A stretch of DNA of 64,000 nt from Owenia fusiformis. Lineage: Eukaryota; Annelida; Polychaeta; Sabellida; Oweniidae. How positions within the stretch are numbered: the first letter of the stretch is position 1; every line of letters begins with the position of its first letter. Made by a program: the position numbers and the translations under genes. The notes beneath the pieces are model-generated. The model searched no databases and was not told the DNA's origin. It saw nothing but the letters and a program-made list of their open reading frames with translations. The DNA is taken from contig CAIIXF020000011.1 of assembly GCA_903813345.2 (NCBI GenBank), positions 28,142,166 through 28,206,165 of the forward strand, read 5' to 3'. Shown piece after piece: positions 39,155-51,596 of the stretch.

Positions 39155-39699
39155 TATATTTGAGCTTAAACAAATGACTGTATTTACCTTCTACATCTAG
39201 TTAACACATCTTGATTAGCTTTTAAGTCTTCTTCATCTTATAGGATTTATCAATGCTAAGAGGGGACAAATAGAAACTGATCATCTCTCACAGCTAAATA
39301 TTTATTACTGCCCCGTACTGTCACATTGGTCTCAAAGCGGGGGAGTTTTGAGTTCCTATATCTTTGGCAGTCTTCTTTTACCTTATTACATAATTTACCA
39401 AGAGAATCAACAATTAGTTCAGTAATTTCAAAAGCTTTAACTTTTTAAGATCTGAGAATGGTTTGATTATCGTCAAGAAATAATTAAAATCTTATATTGT
39501 GCTGATATAGAATGATAGGGATTTTTATTGTGTTGTTTCATTAAGTGTTCATTTTGTGCTTTTTTTGTTTAGTTGGTTTGCATTCATTTGTCCCGTGCTG
39601 CTTTTAACATATGGACCCCATTGCTACTTATCTGCCAAAACATTTTCTTAAGTCTTAAGCCATACAATATGTTGTTTAGCTATACCATACACATTTACA

Positions 39700-39815
39700 A
39701 TTCACTTGCACCTTTGACATTGCATGATTGACACTTGCACAATTGACACTTGCGCCATTGTCATTTGCTCCATTGATGGTTGCACCATAGACATGTGCAT
39801 CATTAGCATTTGGCA
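39700..39815 (-). repeat. Degenerate 18-bp CATTGACACTTGCAC array
   Basis: About six imperfect units; it makes an N- and A-rich false frame. Confidence 0.6.
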
Positions 39816-40719
39816 CATATTGGATAATACACTTGTATGATGCATTTGCAGATTTTAAAATTACACGATTGCCATCAATATTAGCGTATGCTTGACATTG
39901 TATATAAACATATTGCACCTCCAAAAATCCCCTCAAAATATCACGTAGCTACGAGCCTTGCTGAATATATAAGGAAGGAAGCAATAGAAATGGAGAGATC
40001 ATTTCCTCATAATATAAAACTGAACAATGTTGAATCATGAAGTAAATTCCAGTAAGTGCACAAAGAATGGAATGATGAGATATACAAGCTTAATTGCACT
40101 AGTACAAGCTTAAAATACACCAAAAACAACTAATTATAGCCGTTACTATGCCAACCAATTTGCAATACAGGTATTTATGCACATTTTCACAAATTTTTGG
40201 CTTGAGTCATTTTTTAATTTTGGAGGTCTGACATTGATGTCGGGAATAATGTTAGGAATATAGTCATATAATAGCGTACATAAGTACTAACACATGCTTT
40301 CAAAGTCAGTTCTTGAGGGCCACTTGGCTAAGTTTCGCTAATTTTCCTATTGCGAACTTTACCCGCTAACTCGTTGTTGTTTTGAATCATCATGCTGATA
40401 TCACCCAAAATAAAAAATGATGCATATGAAGGACATTCATCGTTCAATTCAATTTAAATTTGTTGATTTCATTTTGACATATCAGTTTAAGTCGGTATAT
40501 TTTTGTAAAATGCAGAGAAATTTGGAGGTGAGTTTGCGAGGGGACCTGTTAGGTGCTTTGTTGTTTTGGTTGCAAATCTGACAGAAATACATTGTCTTAT
40601 TTAATACTTACTCCAACTACACTTCCACAAGTGGCTAGCGGTCTCTTTATGAGAGTTTCCTACAACAAGGATATGACATTGTGTTCTAAAAGGGCCTTCT
40701 GGTACATTGCACTAAATAT

Positions 40720-41190
40720 GCTTTTTCATTTTGTACATTGCACTGCATTTTAACATTACAATATAAACTATATACATTGCACTGTATTTTTTAAATTGGG
40801 ATGTATATTATTATATATACTGCACTGTAATTAGACATTTCACAGCATATTGAAATATTGCACAACATATTGTTGGACATTGTACTGCATTTTGTAAACT
40901 ATATTGTATATTGATGGGTATTGTACTACATATTATATTGCATAGCATAATGGATATTGCATAGCATATTGGATATTGCATAGCATATATGATATTGCAC
41001 AGCATATTGGATATTGCATAGCATATTGGATATTTCACAGCATATTAGATATTGCATAGCATATTGAATATTTCACAGCATATTGAGTATTGCATAGCAT
41101 ATTGAATATTGTGCAGCATATTGAATATTGTGCATCATATTAGGGATTGAACTTCATATCAGACATTGCACTATATATGTTTGGCATTGC
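40720..41190 (-). repeat. ATTGCATAGCATATTGGAT array
   Basis: About 20 imperfect 19-bp units, cleanest at 40940-41110. Confidence 0.8.
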
Positions 41191-41407
41191 ACTCTTTTTG
41201 CACTGATCACCAGAGTCAAGCTATGACAAAGTCTAGAACTCAACCTTTAAGATAAGAATGTAATAAGTGATCATCCAAAATATGTTATACAATTCTATGA
41301 CTAGACTATGAGTAAGAGAATAATCAGATTATTCTCTGACACAAATACCAAAGAATGGCTTACTCATGTTAGTGTTAACTAAGAAAATATAATATTAATT
41401 AATTTAT

Positions 41408-41525
41408 TGATTATGAATCTATTTCAATCAGTATTAATTTAGAGTAGAAATTGTAAATACTGACTTTGTCATCTATTTCAATCTGATTGAATTTAGTTAA
41501 GAAATTGTAGAAACTGACTTTGTGC
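41408..41525 (+). repeat. Two-copy ~63-bp direct repeat
   Basis: ATCTATTTCAATCxG, AATTTAGxxxAGAAATTGTA and ACTGACTTTGT each occur twice in order. Confidence 0.6.
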
Positions 41526-41734
41526 ATTTTGTGTGATTGTACATTTTAATGTTTGCTTTGTGTTCTGTTTGAATTGATACCTGATTGGAAATAGGTCCTT
41601 GGTACCTAATCAACAAACAAAGTGAAAATGAATATTATGTACTGATTCGGCTTGATGGATTTGGTGTAATTTTGTTTTCGGCATGTTGTCAATTTTGATT
41701 TCTTTTTTTGTAATAGACCAGTCACTGATTTTGA

Positions 41735-41945
41735 ATATGCTTATTTTTGTATCTCAATATATTTTGCCAAGAGTGTATTAAATTGTAATATGTTTATTTT
41801 TTGTCTGTATTTAGCCAAGAGTGCATTGTATAAGGAATATTTGTGTTTTGTATCTCAATATATTTTGTCAAGAGTGTATTGAATTTGGAAAATGATTATT
41901 TTTGTATCTCAATCTATTTTGCCAAGAGTGTATTGTAATTGGAGT
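41735..41945 (+). repeat. Four-copy TATTTTGCCAAGAGTGTATT repeat
   Basis: Units of about 60 bp with TTTTTGTATCTCAATATATT and CAAGAGTGxATT cores. Confidence 0.7.
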
Positions 41946-43023
41946 TTATTGGCCATAGCAGTGTAACCAGCAAAATGATCAATAGCATATCAATTGAGTT
42001 GCCTTCCTTGTAAACTAGCTGTGTATTCTAATATTCTTGATAATAAGTTAATCCCGAAGTGGCTCAGCGTGCCCATTGAGACATCCTTACTCCCCCGCAA
42101 TTTCAATTCTACTTCATTCTGCTACAGTTTGACAAGCCACTAAAGCAAGAAAATACCAAATCAATTTTTTGTCATAAAAGAAGGAGACAATTTAATCAAA
42201 ATTATTTTTATTTCTATCAAAGGACTGCATAGTTCACTAGACTAGACTTCCAGGATTTTGTAAGACGCCAAACAAAAATGTTTTTTATGTTATAATTATC
42301 GTATTGCCTCTCCCTCCATGGCTACATCCCTTTTTCCGTGGCCCAACACAAAATGAACTCTTCCATTATGAGTGCAACCAACCATGGGATTGAAATTTAG
42401 AGGGGTGTCAGCCTAACTATCAACGTCATACATGTCATAATTAATATCATCTCTATCAAATCGCTCATTAATTAAACCCAAGTTATCTCCCGTGGGACTC
42501 TCATAAGGGCATCATTTAGATGCATCAAGACTTACTGGAATGAGACATTAGTATAGAATAAATGGGATTGTCTGGTTTTAATACCAAATTAAACATATTT
42601 TATAAGATTCGATCATATAAAGCCATTCCAGAGATGTTTGTAGCTAATAAAATGGATTTATGACTCTTACTTTTACTATCGGCTTATTTGGTTTTCATTG
42701 ATCGAATAAGTTGTCATTCATGAGGATTGTCCAGGTGTGAATGTATCATTATGCCCAATCATTTTAATGATGATTTGTTTTGAAATTGGATGATTTTGCA
42801 ATGATGAATCACAGCATTTCATTAAGTAAAATATTTGCATCCTTGTTTGTTAAGTTGTGACATGGGACAAAAATCGTTATCAAAAGTTTCAAGTGTGACT
42901 TCTCAAAGATATACCATTGCATGTAACTTGACTGTGGGTCTTAAATCTAAGACACAATTGTGTGTCAAACCCATGCTCATTAAATAAAACAAATTGAGAA
43001 CATGTTTCATTTTCTGTTTCCAG

Positions 43024-43184
43024 ACTGCCCATCAGCGGAAGATGGAATGAAACTATTCCCATGCCCAAGCCCCGATGATTATGGCAGATATGTATGTATA
43101 GACGATCATGCACTATGCGATAAAAAGAAACAGTGTCCGAAAGGTGAAGATGAGGACCCTACTGTTTGCATGTTCCATACCATG
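43024..43184 (+). CDS. Exon 2: LDL-receptor class A (LDLa) module
   Basis: This exon continues the precursor as residues 106-159. Seen: it follows a pyrimidine-rich AG acceptor (TTTCTGTTTCCAG) and ends at CATG|GTAAGT, in phase 1 and out phase 0. It has exactly six cysteines, at predicted residues 107, 119, 130, 137, 143 and 154. They sit in the LDLa order F-x-C, C-I, L-C-D, C-P-x-G-E-D-E and C. The acidic cluster GEDED and the CD pair correspond to the calcium-binding positions of the family, so the module looks intact. Known: LDLa modules are secreted or extracellular calcium-stabilised folds of about 40 residues. From memory, arthropods have a short secreted protein with one such module ending in C-M-F and a helical tail; this exon also ends C-M-F. 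The in-frame extension past 43184 is intronic. No frameshift or stop is seen. Confidence 0.85.
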
Positions 43185-43289
43185 GTAAGTGGACCTTCAG
43201 TACCAGGACATTACATTGTAAAAGTTATAATGATTCTGTATTATAGACCTTGCATTTTTCTATGATGGGAGTGCAATGCAATATGTGAA

Positions 43290-43765
43290 AACTAAATCAT
43301 ACAACAATTTATACAATATGTTATGGTATACAAAAAAATATCATACAATATACTGTTATATAATGCAAAACAAGACACTACAGTTAACTATATATATAAT
43401 GCAAAACAAAACAATACAATACATTGTTATATGATAAAAAAAAAAACAGGATACAATACACTGTTATCTAATATAAAGCAACATAATAAAATACACTCTT
43501 ATATATACAAAACAATACAATACAATATAAACAATATAATAAACTGTTATATTATCCAAAAATAACAAAATACAATACAACATAATATAATAAACGTAAT
43601 CTGTATGACAATACAAAGCATGAAATGCAGTACAACCAATAAATACAATGCAATATAAAACAATGTAAAACAATGCAATAATAATGTTATACAGTAGGAG
43701 TTATAATATCATGTTATGCTATGCAATATAGTGCAATGCAATACAATACAATACAACTCATGCCC
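43290..43765 (+). repeat. ATACAATACA-rich degenerate array directly after exon 2
   Basis: A long A/T-rich low-complexity stretch built from ATACA, GCAAAACA and ACTGTTATAT units. It creates several false open frames on both strands. Confidence 0.75.
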
Positions 43766-46700
43766 CTTTGATTCACTTACACTTGATATAAGCCGCATAC
43801 CTAAGTTACAACCTAGTAAATAAATAGACATACGAGAGTTAGAATGCCTGAAATTAATAGTTGTTTAATTGCTCACTCCCCCACACATTTTCACCTGTGA
43901 TTTTATGGATTGTTTGAACCTAAAATGGTAAACTCCCTTATGGAGTCTTCTATTGTTGGAACATGATATTGTATTTGTTCACAAGTTGAATGTTTGTATA
44001 ATAGGATGAAGGAAGGGGGATAATTGAAATCTCCTCAGAATATTGTTATCTTCCCTGTCTTGATAACATTGTCATTGATATAGCAAATTGCAATAGAAGA
44101 TTACGTCGATCTTCAGAAATATTTCTCAATCTTTATCTCACCTTTTAATTATGAGATCTTCTATTTGATAATTTAGAACCTCGAAGAGACTGCATTTTAT
44201 TGCGAAGTGGTCATCTTCCAATTTGTAGTGAATTGAATCAGACAATAATTAGCTGTTAGCTCATCTATAACCCCGCGGGGGAGTAATAGGGAATGGCATA
44301 TACAATGATCTCTTGCAACTTTATTAAGCTTGTTTTATCTATAATTGAAATAATAAAGTCTGTAAATTCATCTGAATTCAATTTGGATCTTCGATTATAT
44401 CTGTTTGTGAGAATAAATGTAAAAATGCCAGTTCTCTTTTGAAATGAACTTTCGCATAATTGTTGATGTCATTGAATATAAACTACAAAAGTCTACCATG
44501 TCACGGCTATTCATTTTTGGGAAGTAATCATTTTATGTACTATAAATAAATGTTCGTTAGAAATTGAGTCGTTAAGACGAAGAAAAGGAAATGTCAATAG
44601 ATATTTTAAATAATTCAATCAAATAATGTAGAAATAGGCTATAAACCATCGGTTTTCTTTATTGAATTTCACAGTATCTGGAGATTTGAATTTCTTTATA
44701 TTTCTCCATTGTTTTCGACTTAACAAGTAATTCGATAAGTATTCGCAATTCTAGAATCTAACATAGAAATTTTACAAAGTTGAAATCAACTACAAGCTGG
44801 TGGATGAATTGGAAATTGAGAAATTACGTCATCCTATGTTCTTATTTTGACCCAAGATCAGTAAAATCGTAATTAATTAAAAACTCTCCGAGAAATTCAG
44901 TGAAGTGTAAGACTGGAGTTCTATACATCTTCATCGAAAAGATTGCGTTAACTCAACTGCTTGTTTATTTGGTAAACTTGTTAATGTATTTTCCACCATC
45001 AAATGTACAGACTTGCCTTTCATTTTCACACCTTTAAGACCATCTGTTAGAATAATTGTAATCTATACTATTTAAAAGTCTGCTTTTTGAGAAAGTCGGC
45101 CATCCTTCCTTAGCATCAGCAGGGTTTATTCCCTTAAATAAAATGTCAGGGTCATTCTGCACGTTTTGAAATGGAGTTCATTAGACATAGTTGAATGGCC
45201 AAGAAACAAAGTTGCTAAATAAAATCGATGCTCTAAATATATAGAAATACAGAAAATTAAGTACTTTTTTAGTTTAATTTTTTAAAAATGAAGCTGAATC
45301 GAAATATATCTAAGATGGGTAACCTACTATGAAGAACCAATTGTTGGTCTGCTTTATACTCATTAATACATAAAATAGAATTTAATTGAGAATATTAAAC
45401 AGATTACTAAAGATGGAATGTTGAACATCTTGTATATACTTCTTTTGTTTTATTTTGGAAAAAACATATATCTAGTTCCTCAACCATGTTGAAGAATTAT
45501 CCAAAAATGAATGTTACATGTGGATGTAAACAATACAGGTGTTGGCAAATGCATCTTATAAACCTGGCCCTAAATATGTATTTCAAGATGAAATATATAT
45601 CAGTGTTATTTCATCACTTGTCTCCTTTAAACCTTTTATACATTGAGGTAGTGAAATCTTAGCCGTTGCATGCAGAAAAATACACACATCAAGGTTTACT
45701 AGAAACTTTTATTTCAACAAATCTTTATTACCCAGCTTAGATATTTTGTGAGCTAATTAATTAGCGTATAGACATCAATATAAAATAACCTTAAAGCACC
45801 TTTGTGAATCGTTATAAGATTTACAGAGATGAAAAGTATACTTCTTAACTTTATGATGTATCCTTGCTATTGGCTATATATTCATTTCACTCATTCATAG
45901 AACATCCTTGCCATAACGTAGCTTATAACTTAAAGTACACTGAATTTACTGTTTAAAGGGTAAGGTTTGTCATATGGGGTGTGACCGAATTGCAATTATT
46001 GTTAAATTTTTTTACAGCTTTCATTATCTATAATTAAGTTATTTACAACCATCCCAAACATTATCTTAAAAAAAACATGGGAATTTAATAATTTCAATAA
46101 GGTTTCAATTTCTTTTCATCAGAATATATAAATCTAGAATTTATTTCAAACGTAAAGATTGAATAAATCTATTTCCCAAAATACACCTAGCATCTGCATT
46201 TATTCTCTGGTTTGTTACAGAATGGATTATGTTCTATGTTTTGACATTTGGGTGCAGTACCTCAGTATTCTTGATATGTTTAAATTGATAAATAAATGAT
46301 TGATTCTGTTCCTTAACATAAAATGTTATATTGCTTTCTGGCTGCCCTTGATCTTATCCAATGAAAATAACATATTAAAACATATGTAAATATCAACATG
46401 TCTAGGTAGAAATGTTTACATGTCTAGAATTTCAGTAAATGAGCTCAATATAGTTTTCAAATCAAATCAGCTGTCAGGATTTGAATGGGACTTATCCTCT
46501 GGGTGAGAATGTTCACTTGAGTTAGATTTTCAGTAGAGGTTAAATTTACCATATCCAAATGGAAATTAGTGAATTGATACTTTCCAAGTTCATTTAGGTG
46601 AATGACGTACTGAGGAGGGTAAACAAGGACCCTTGATATGTCATTGTCAATTTTGATTATTTGCATGTAATCCTATGTGGCTACCAGTCTACATGTGGAA

Positions 46701-47059
46701 CTACCTATTTGGGTCCAGCTTGTTTCATTTAACGTGTTTCATTTAATCTCTCTACAGCCAAAATATTGAATTATCAGACCATCCAATTGGCTATGTTTAG
46801 CTCCTTTAGTATAATAAGGTCAGAGAAATCAAATTAGCTCACTTTAGAGATGTTCGTCATCTTATACAGGATTTAAATCACATTCTCAAAGAGTGCCTTT
46901 TCTTATTACCTCAGGGCATTGGTCTTAACCTTGCTCTTAAATCCTGACATGCATGACATTACAAGCATCCTTTACTGTATCTAAAGTATCATTGAATTTA
47001 ATATGTAATTTTACCATTGCTAACTTCATTCACTGTCTTTATGAGTAACCATGTTCATT

Positions 47060-47375
47060 GATTGATTCATCATTGATTTAGAACAGCCTTTAAGAATCTG
47101 TTTCAACATCATTGATTTGCAACAGCTTTTAAGAATCTGTGTTCAACCTCATTGATTTGCAACAGTCTTTAAGAAACTATGTTCACCATCATTGATTTGC
47201 AACAGCCTTTAAGAATCTGTGTTCAACATCATTGATTTGCAACAGTCTTTAAGAAACTATGTTCACCATCATTGATTTGCAACAGCCTTTAATTAACTGT
47301 GTTCAACATCATTGATTTACAGCAGCCTTTAAGAATCTGAGTTCGACATCATTGATTTACAACAGCCTTTAAATA
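47060..47375 (+). repeat. 40-bp array ATTGATTTGCAACAGCCTTT
   Basis: About eight units including AAGAATCTGTGTTCAACATC. An alternation of AAGAATCTGTG and AAGAAACTATG variants suggests a two-unit higher order. Confidence 0.8.
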
Positions 47376-47689
47376 ATGATTGATTACATAAAAGGAGATT
47401 GATATTGTCATTATTATTTAACTACAATAATATATATTTGTTTTTTAATTATCAAGTTGCAGTGCTAGGGGTAGAAAACAAATTATTTTAAGAAACGTGT
47501 GCTGTTTTCATAAAAAAATTCGAAAAATCAAATCATCTGGCTCCCACACATCCAACATTAATGAAATACTAAATATTTAAAAATGAAATTTTCAGTCAGG
47601 TGATGATTAAAGAAATTAAAGAACATGCTAATTTTTTTACTACAGTATGTAGAGTAATAGTTCAATCCAGTATAGCACAATGTAGGGCA

Positions 47690-48690
47690 GTTAAGTACAG
47701 TACAGTGTAATACAGTACAGTGCAGTGCAGTGTGGTACAGTACAGTATATTACAGTACAGTGCAGTGCAGTGTGGAACAGTACCGTATAATACAGTACAG
47801 TGCAGTGTGGTACAGTACAGTATATTACTGTACAGTGCAGTGTGGTACAGTACGGTATATTACAGTACAGTGCAGTGTGGTACAGTACAGTATGTTACAG
47901 TACAGTGCAGTGTGGTACAGTATAGTATAAATCAGTACAGTGCAGTGTGGTACAGTACAGTATATTATCGTATGATCTGTAAAATGAAGCCTTCTGATTG
48001 GTCAGTTCTTGTGCTGTACCAATCTGTATTGCTACTGAGATTGTCCCCGTTGATCATCTCCGTCGCAATACAGAAAATATTGGTACGGAGGGGACAATCT
48101 CAGTAGCAATACAGAGGATCACACGATAAAAACGTTATTGAATGATTTGAAGTGCAATACAGGATATATTCTGTCTCGATATTCTATATTGGCACTCGAC
48201 TTCGTCTCGTTCCAATACGGAATTTCTCGAGCAGAATATATCCTGTATTGCACTTCAAATCATTCAATAACTTATAATACAGTACAGTTCAGTGTGGTAC
48301 AGTACAGTATAATACAGTACAGTGTAGTGTGGTACAGTGCAGTATATTACAGTACAGTGCAGTGTGGTACAGTACAGTATAATACAGTACAGTGCAGTGT
48401 GGTACAGTACAGTATATTACTGTACAGTGCAATGTGGTACAGTACGGTATATTACAGTACAGTGCAGTATGGTACAGTGCAGTATATTACAGTACAGTGC
48501 AGTGTGGTACAGTACAGTATGTTACAGTGCAGTGCAGTGTGGTACAGTATTGTATAAATCAGTACAGTGCAGTGTGGAACAGTACAGTATAATACAGTAC
48601 AATGCAGTGTGGTACAGTACAGTATAATACAGTACAGTGTAGTGTGGTACAGTACAGTATATTACAGTACAGTGCAGTGTACTGTACAGG
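47690..48690 (+). repeat. GTACAGTGCAGTGTGGTACA minisatellite, about 1 kb
   Basis: Units of about 45 bp made from the words TACAGTACAG, TGCAGTGTGG and TATATTACAG. It is split by unrelated fold-back DNA at 47969-48271. Absence of stops keeps several false frames open. Confidence 0.85.
47969..48271. mobile_element. Fold-back insert inside the GTACAGT minisatellite
   Basis: Two consecutive hairpins. The first has perfect 25-bp arms at 48024-48048 and 48090-48114. The second has perfect 40-bp arms at 48134-48173 and 48232-48271. TTAT flanks both sides (47965-47968 and 48272-48275), a possible target duplication. No coding capacity. Confidence 0.6.
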
Positions 48691-50930
48691 AAAATGAAGT
48701 GTAGTATAGTCAGAAATTGTCATTCTGATTTATCAGAGTCCCTCTTTACCTAACGCTTTTGAGAGAACTATTCCAAAAGGATAGTAAAGGCTGTGGATCC
48801 CACAATGAGAAATAGTGCATTACATGTATTTATATTACAAATAAGTTTAATTAAACGGGTTTACCATTTGACTCAATCAAATATTTTGTGTAAACAATTT
48901 CCCCCAAATCAAATCAAATGAGAACAGTAAAGCACAAAATAAAAGCACAAATTGGGATAGATACACCAGTGATCTTCTAGGAATAATATGATATTATTTA
49001 CAATTGAGAAAAATCAGAATTAAATATTTGATTCAAGAGAGGGAAGGCATGCTATTGTTGAGAATGATATTTCAAACTTAGGACATCGGCATATCATATG
49101 AAGTGAGCAGTTTTCAAAGCTTTAAAGTGGTACTTATAAATGTCTCTACAACTGAAATATTTTGATTGTGTGTGAAAAAGTCGACACATCAATTGAACTT
49201 GGGTTAATACAACTTGTGAGAATTACTCTTTGGAAGTTCTCTACGACAGAAGAGTACCCGTTATATCAAATGATTGTTTTTAGTTACGATAACATTGAGG
49301 AAGGAATTATTAACCTCCTGTACTTAATATGTTTGTTTTAATTTATGATAACATGTGTGTTACCATGACAACATAACAATTTAGACTTCGAATTCGACTT
49401 TCAGTGTTTGAAGGGTCAAAATCAGGTAACTATTTGTATATGTTTATAATATGTTAAATAGCTTTCATGATTTTAGAAACATGTATACTATGATAGTTAA
49501 ACATGGTCATAGGGTGGTAAACACCTGTTATTGGGTGGTAAACTGGATTGTACATCTAAGACAATATAAGTTGTAGGAGGGGCCATACCAACGTGATAAA
49601 ACAAGCCTTATCAATGAGAACAACAAAGTCAATAAAATCTATACCTGTACACAAAGAAATCATATACTCTGTATTTGAATTCATATTGTTTATATGGCTT
49701 GCTTTGAGTTTTGAAATGTTGCCCATTGTGGTTTTACCTTTGTGACTGGAGATATAGTATCACAATGTATTTTGAGAGATCCTATGTCATGGGTTTTGAA
49801 GGCTCTATTTAGTTAAAATGTTGTTTACTAATCATAAGGGCTCTTGGTGACTGTATACCATGTTAACAAGCTTTGCTATTTCGAGTGATTTGAACTGTAT
49901 TATTTCCTTATTATCAAACTGATAGGTTAAGTCTAGAAACCTAAGAAAATGTCGAGTTGAACTTGTTAATTTTTTAAACAAATCAAAATAGATAATTGAC
50001 AATGAGCCGGTACTGTATTGATAGGATGATAGAGAAAACGAAACAATTCGAAATATTTGAAAGAAAAATGTAAGAGTTTGGAAGGTTCTTTGATAACCCA
50101 GGACAACGACTTGAAGACCGTGTTGAGTAAAGGGGTGTGTCAATTTTTGACACCTTGCTATTTGTAATTTTGGTAGTAATATGAAGTAAGTAAACAAATC
50201 CACGCTTGCGCTTTACTCAGATTTATATCTCTAATACTCACGTTTAGTCGGTTTAATACCCTATTTAGTTGATTTGTAACAAAAATGGAATGTTCCTTCC
50301 ATTTGAAAGGAATTTCTGTATACATGTATAAGCATTTAGATATTTATTGAAAACTTCCAATAAAAGCACATTCCTTTTTGACAGACTTACAGTATGTACT
50401 GACATGCTTTATATTCAGAACAGAAATGCATTATTTTGCTTGTTATGATTTTCGTTCTCAAAGACGGAGGGTGTGGGAACTAATCTTAAGCTCTGATTGG
50501 CAACTAGTGCCTCTTGACCACTTCAATTGGAGATAATTCAGTTAAATAATTGTTTTTATTTTTTTGTTTTAGTGCTTTATCTATTAACAAACTGAATACA
50601 TTGAGTTAAAGCAAGCAAGTAACAGTGACATCTATATGAGTTGACAATGTTTATTGTGTTAATTGCAACATTTTTTCTCAGTTTACTTAAGTGATGGAAA
50701 TTGTCGAAATCTTCAAAAATTCTCCTCCAATACAAACCATAAGCTTTCAATTATTTGATCATAGCCCATATCAGAGCAAATAATTTTTAACAAATTTTTA
50801 GTCCAAAGATTAAAATGCAACCATCCTAATTCACTTTGCTTATCTCTCCCCCTGGACTCCAATGTAATGTAATTACATCTGCCTTTTGTTAACCAATACA
50901 TCTTATCAAAAATCACAAAATAACTATATA

Positions 50931-51050
50931 CAGTAAAACCTGTCTTATCCAAATGCCAGTGAAACCAGCCAAGTGTTTTGATTGGCAGCTGTTCACATCT
51001 TGACTTTCATTTTTCAACGTGAGGTATTTTGATATACAGGTGTTGCTGTA
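50931..51050 (+). mobile_element. CAGTAAAACCTG-family repeat
   Basis: Starts TATACAGTAAAACCTGTC and ends near ATACAGGTGTTGCTGTA, about 120 bp. Confidence 0.45.
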
Positions 51051-51571
51051 TGTATTGATATGGTCACAATAACATTTTAGGGAATAAAGGCGAATGGAAT
51101 GGAGATAATTACATGCAGGGGTCCAGGGGGAAGAGATAAGCTGAATGCACCGAGAGAAACACTCTTAAAGTACTAAGAATTGATCCTTCATCAAATCGCA
51201 ATCCCACACATAAATCCATAAAAGGAACCCGAAACACTAAAGCATTTATTATTCACGTAACATGAATGCTTCTTAAAAAATTGGCAGGAAATATTTCCAA
51301 ACACCACCTCTTCTGCACTTCGGAAATATAAACCAACCTTAAAGACAAATGTTTTATTTTATAGCTACAAACCATACATATGAAAGTAAATTTCTGCCTG
51401 ATAAAATCTATTGGCATTAATATCTGGATATGGGTATGAAAGATAAGGTTCTTAATTCATATATCTGTAAGCTCATACATATGGGACCAATTTAACAGTG
51501 GCATTATGTGAAGTTACCGTTTGTTTTATGTGCATTTTTTAAACTTTAAATCTTCACCTTAATACGTATAC

Positions 51572-51596
51572 ATATACATGTACTGTACATGTATAT
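51572..51596. repeat. 25-bp perfect palindrome
   Basis: ATATACATGTAC, one central T, then GTACATGTATAT. Confidence 0.75.

Larger units (their letters stand above)
14919..43023 (+). other. Intron 1 of the LDLa precursor gene (about 28 kb)
   Basis: Bounded by GTAAGT at the donor and TTTCCAG at the acceptor, with matching phase. It contains no other exon that I can support. It is filled with tandem arrays, a Crypton-type remnant, a mariner-like element and MITEs, listed separately. Stretches that look like unique AT-rich DNA without recognisable content are roughly 14.93-15.5, 17.84-18.46, 20.4-21.0, 22.9-24.8, 27.5-29.4, 30.1-33.0, 33.4-34.4, 34.5-36.8, 37.0-37.9 and 41.95-43.0 kb. Confidence 0.75.

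Noticed and set aside
47720-48627. Several 66-139 codon frames rich in Q, Y, S and V
   Set aside because: They are translations of the GTACAGT minisatellite and its fold-back insert.
49832-50203. 123-codon - strand frame, longest outside repeats
   Set aside because: F-, L- and S-rich, with no recognisable domain, splice signals or start context; a faint resemblance to retroelement text was not convincing.
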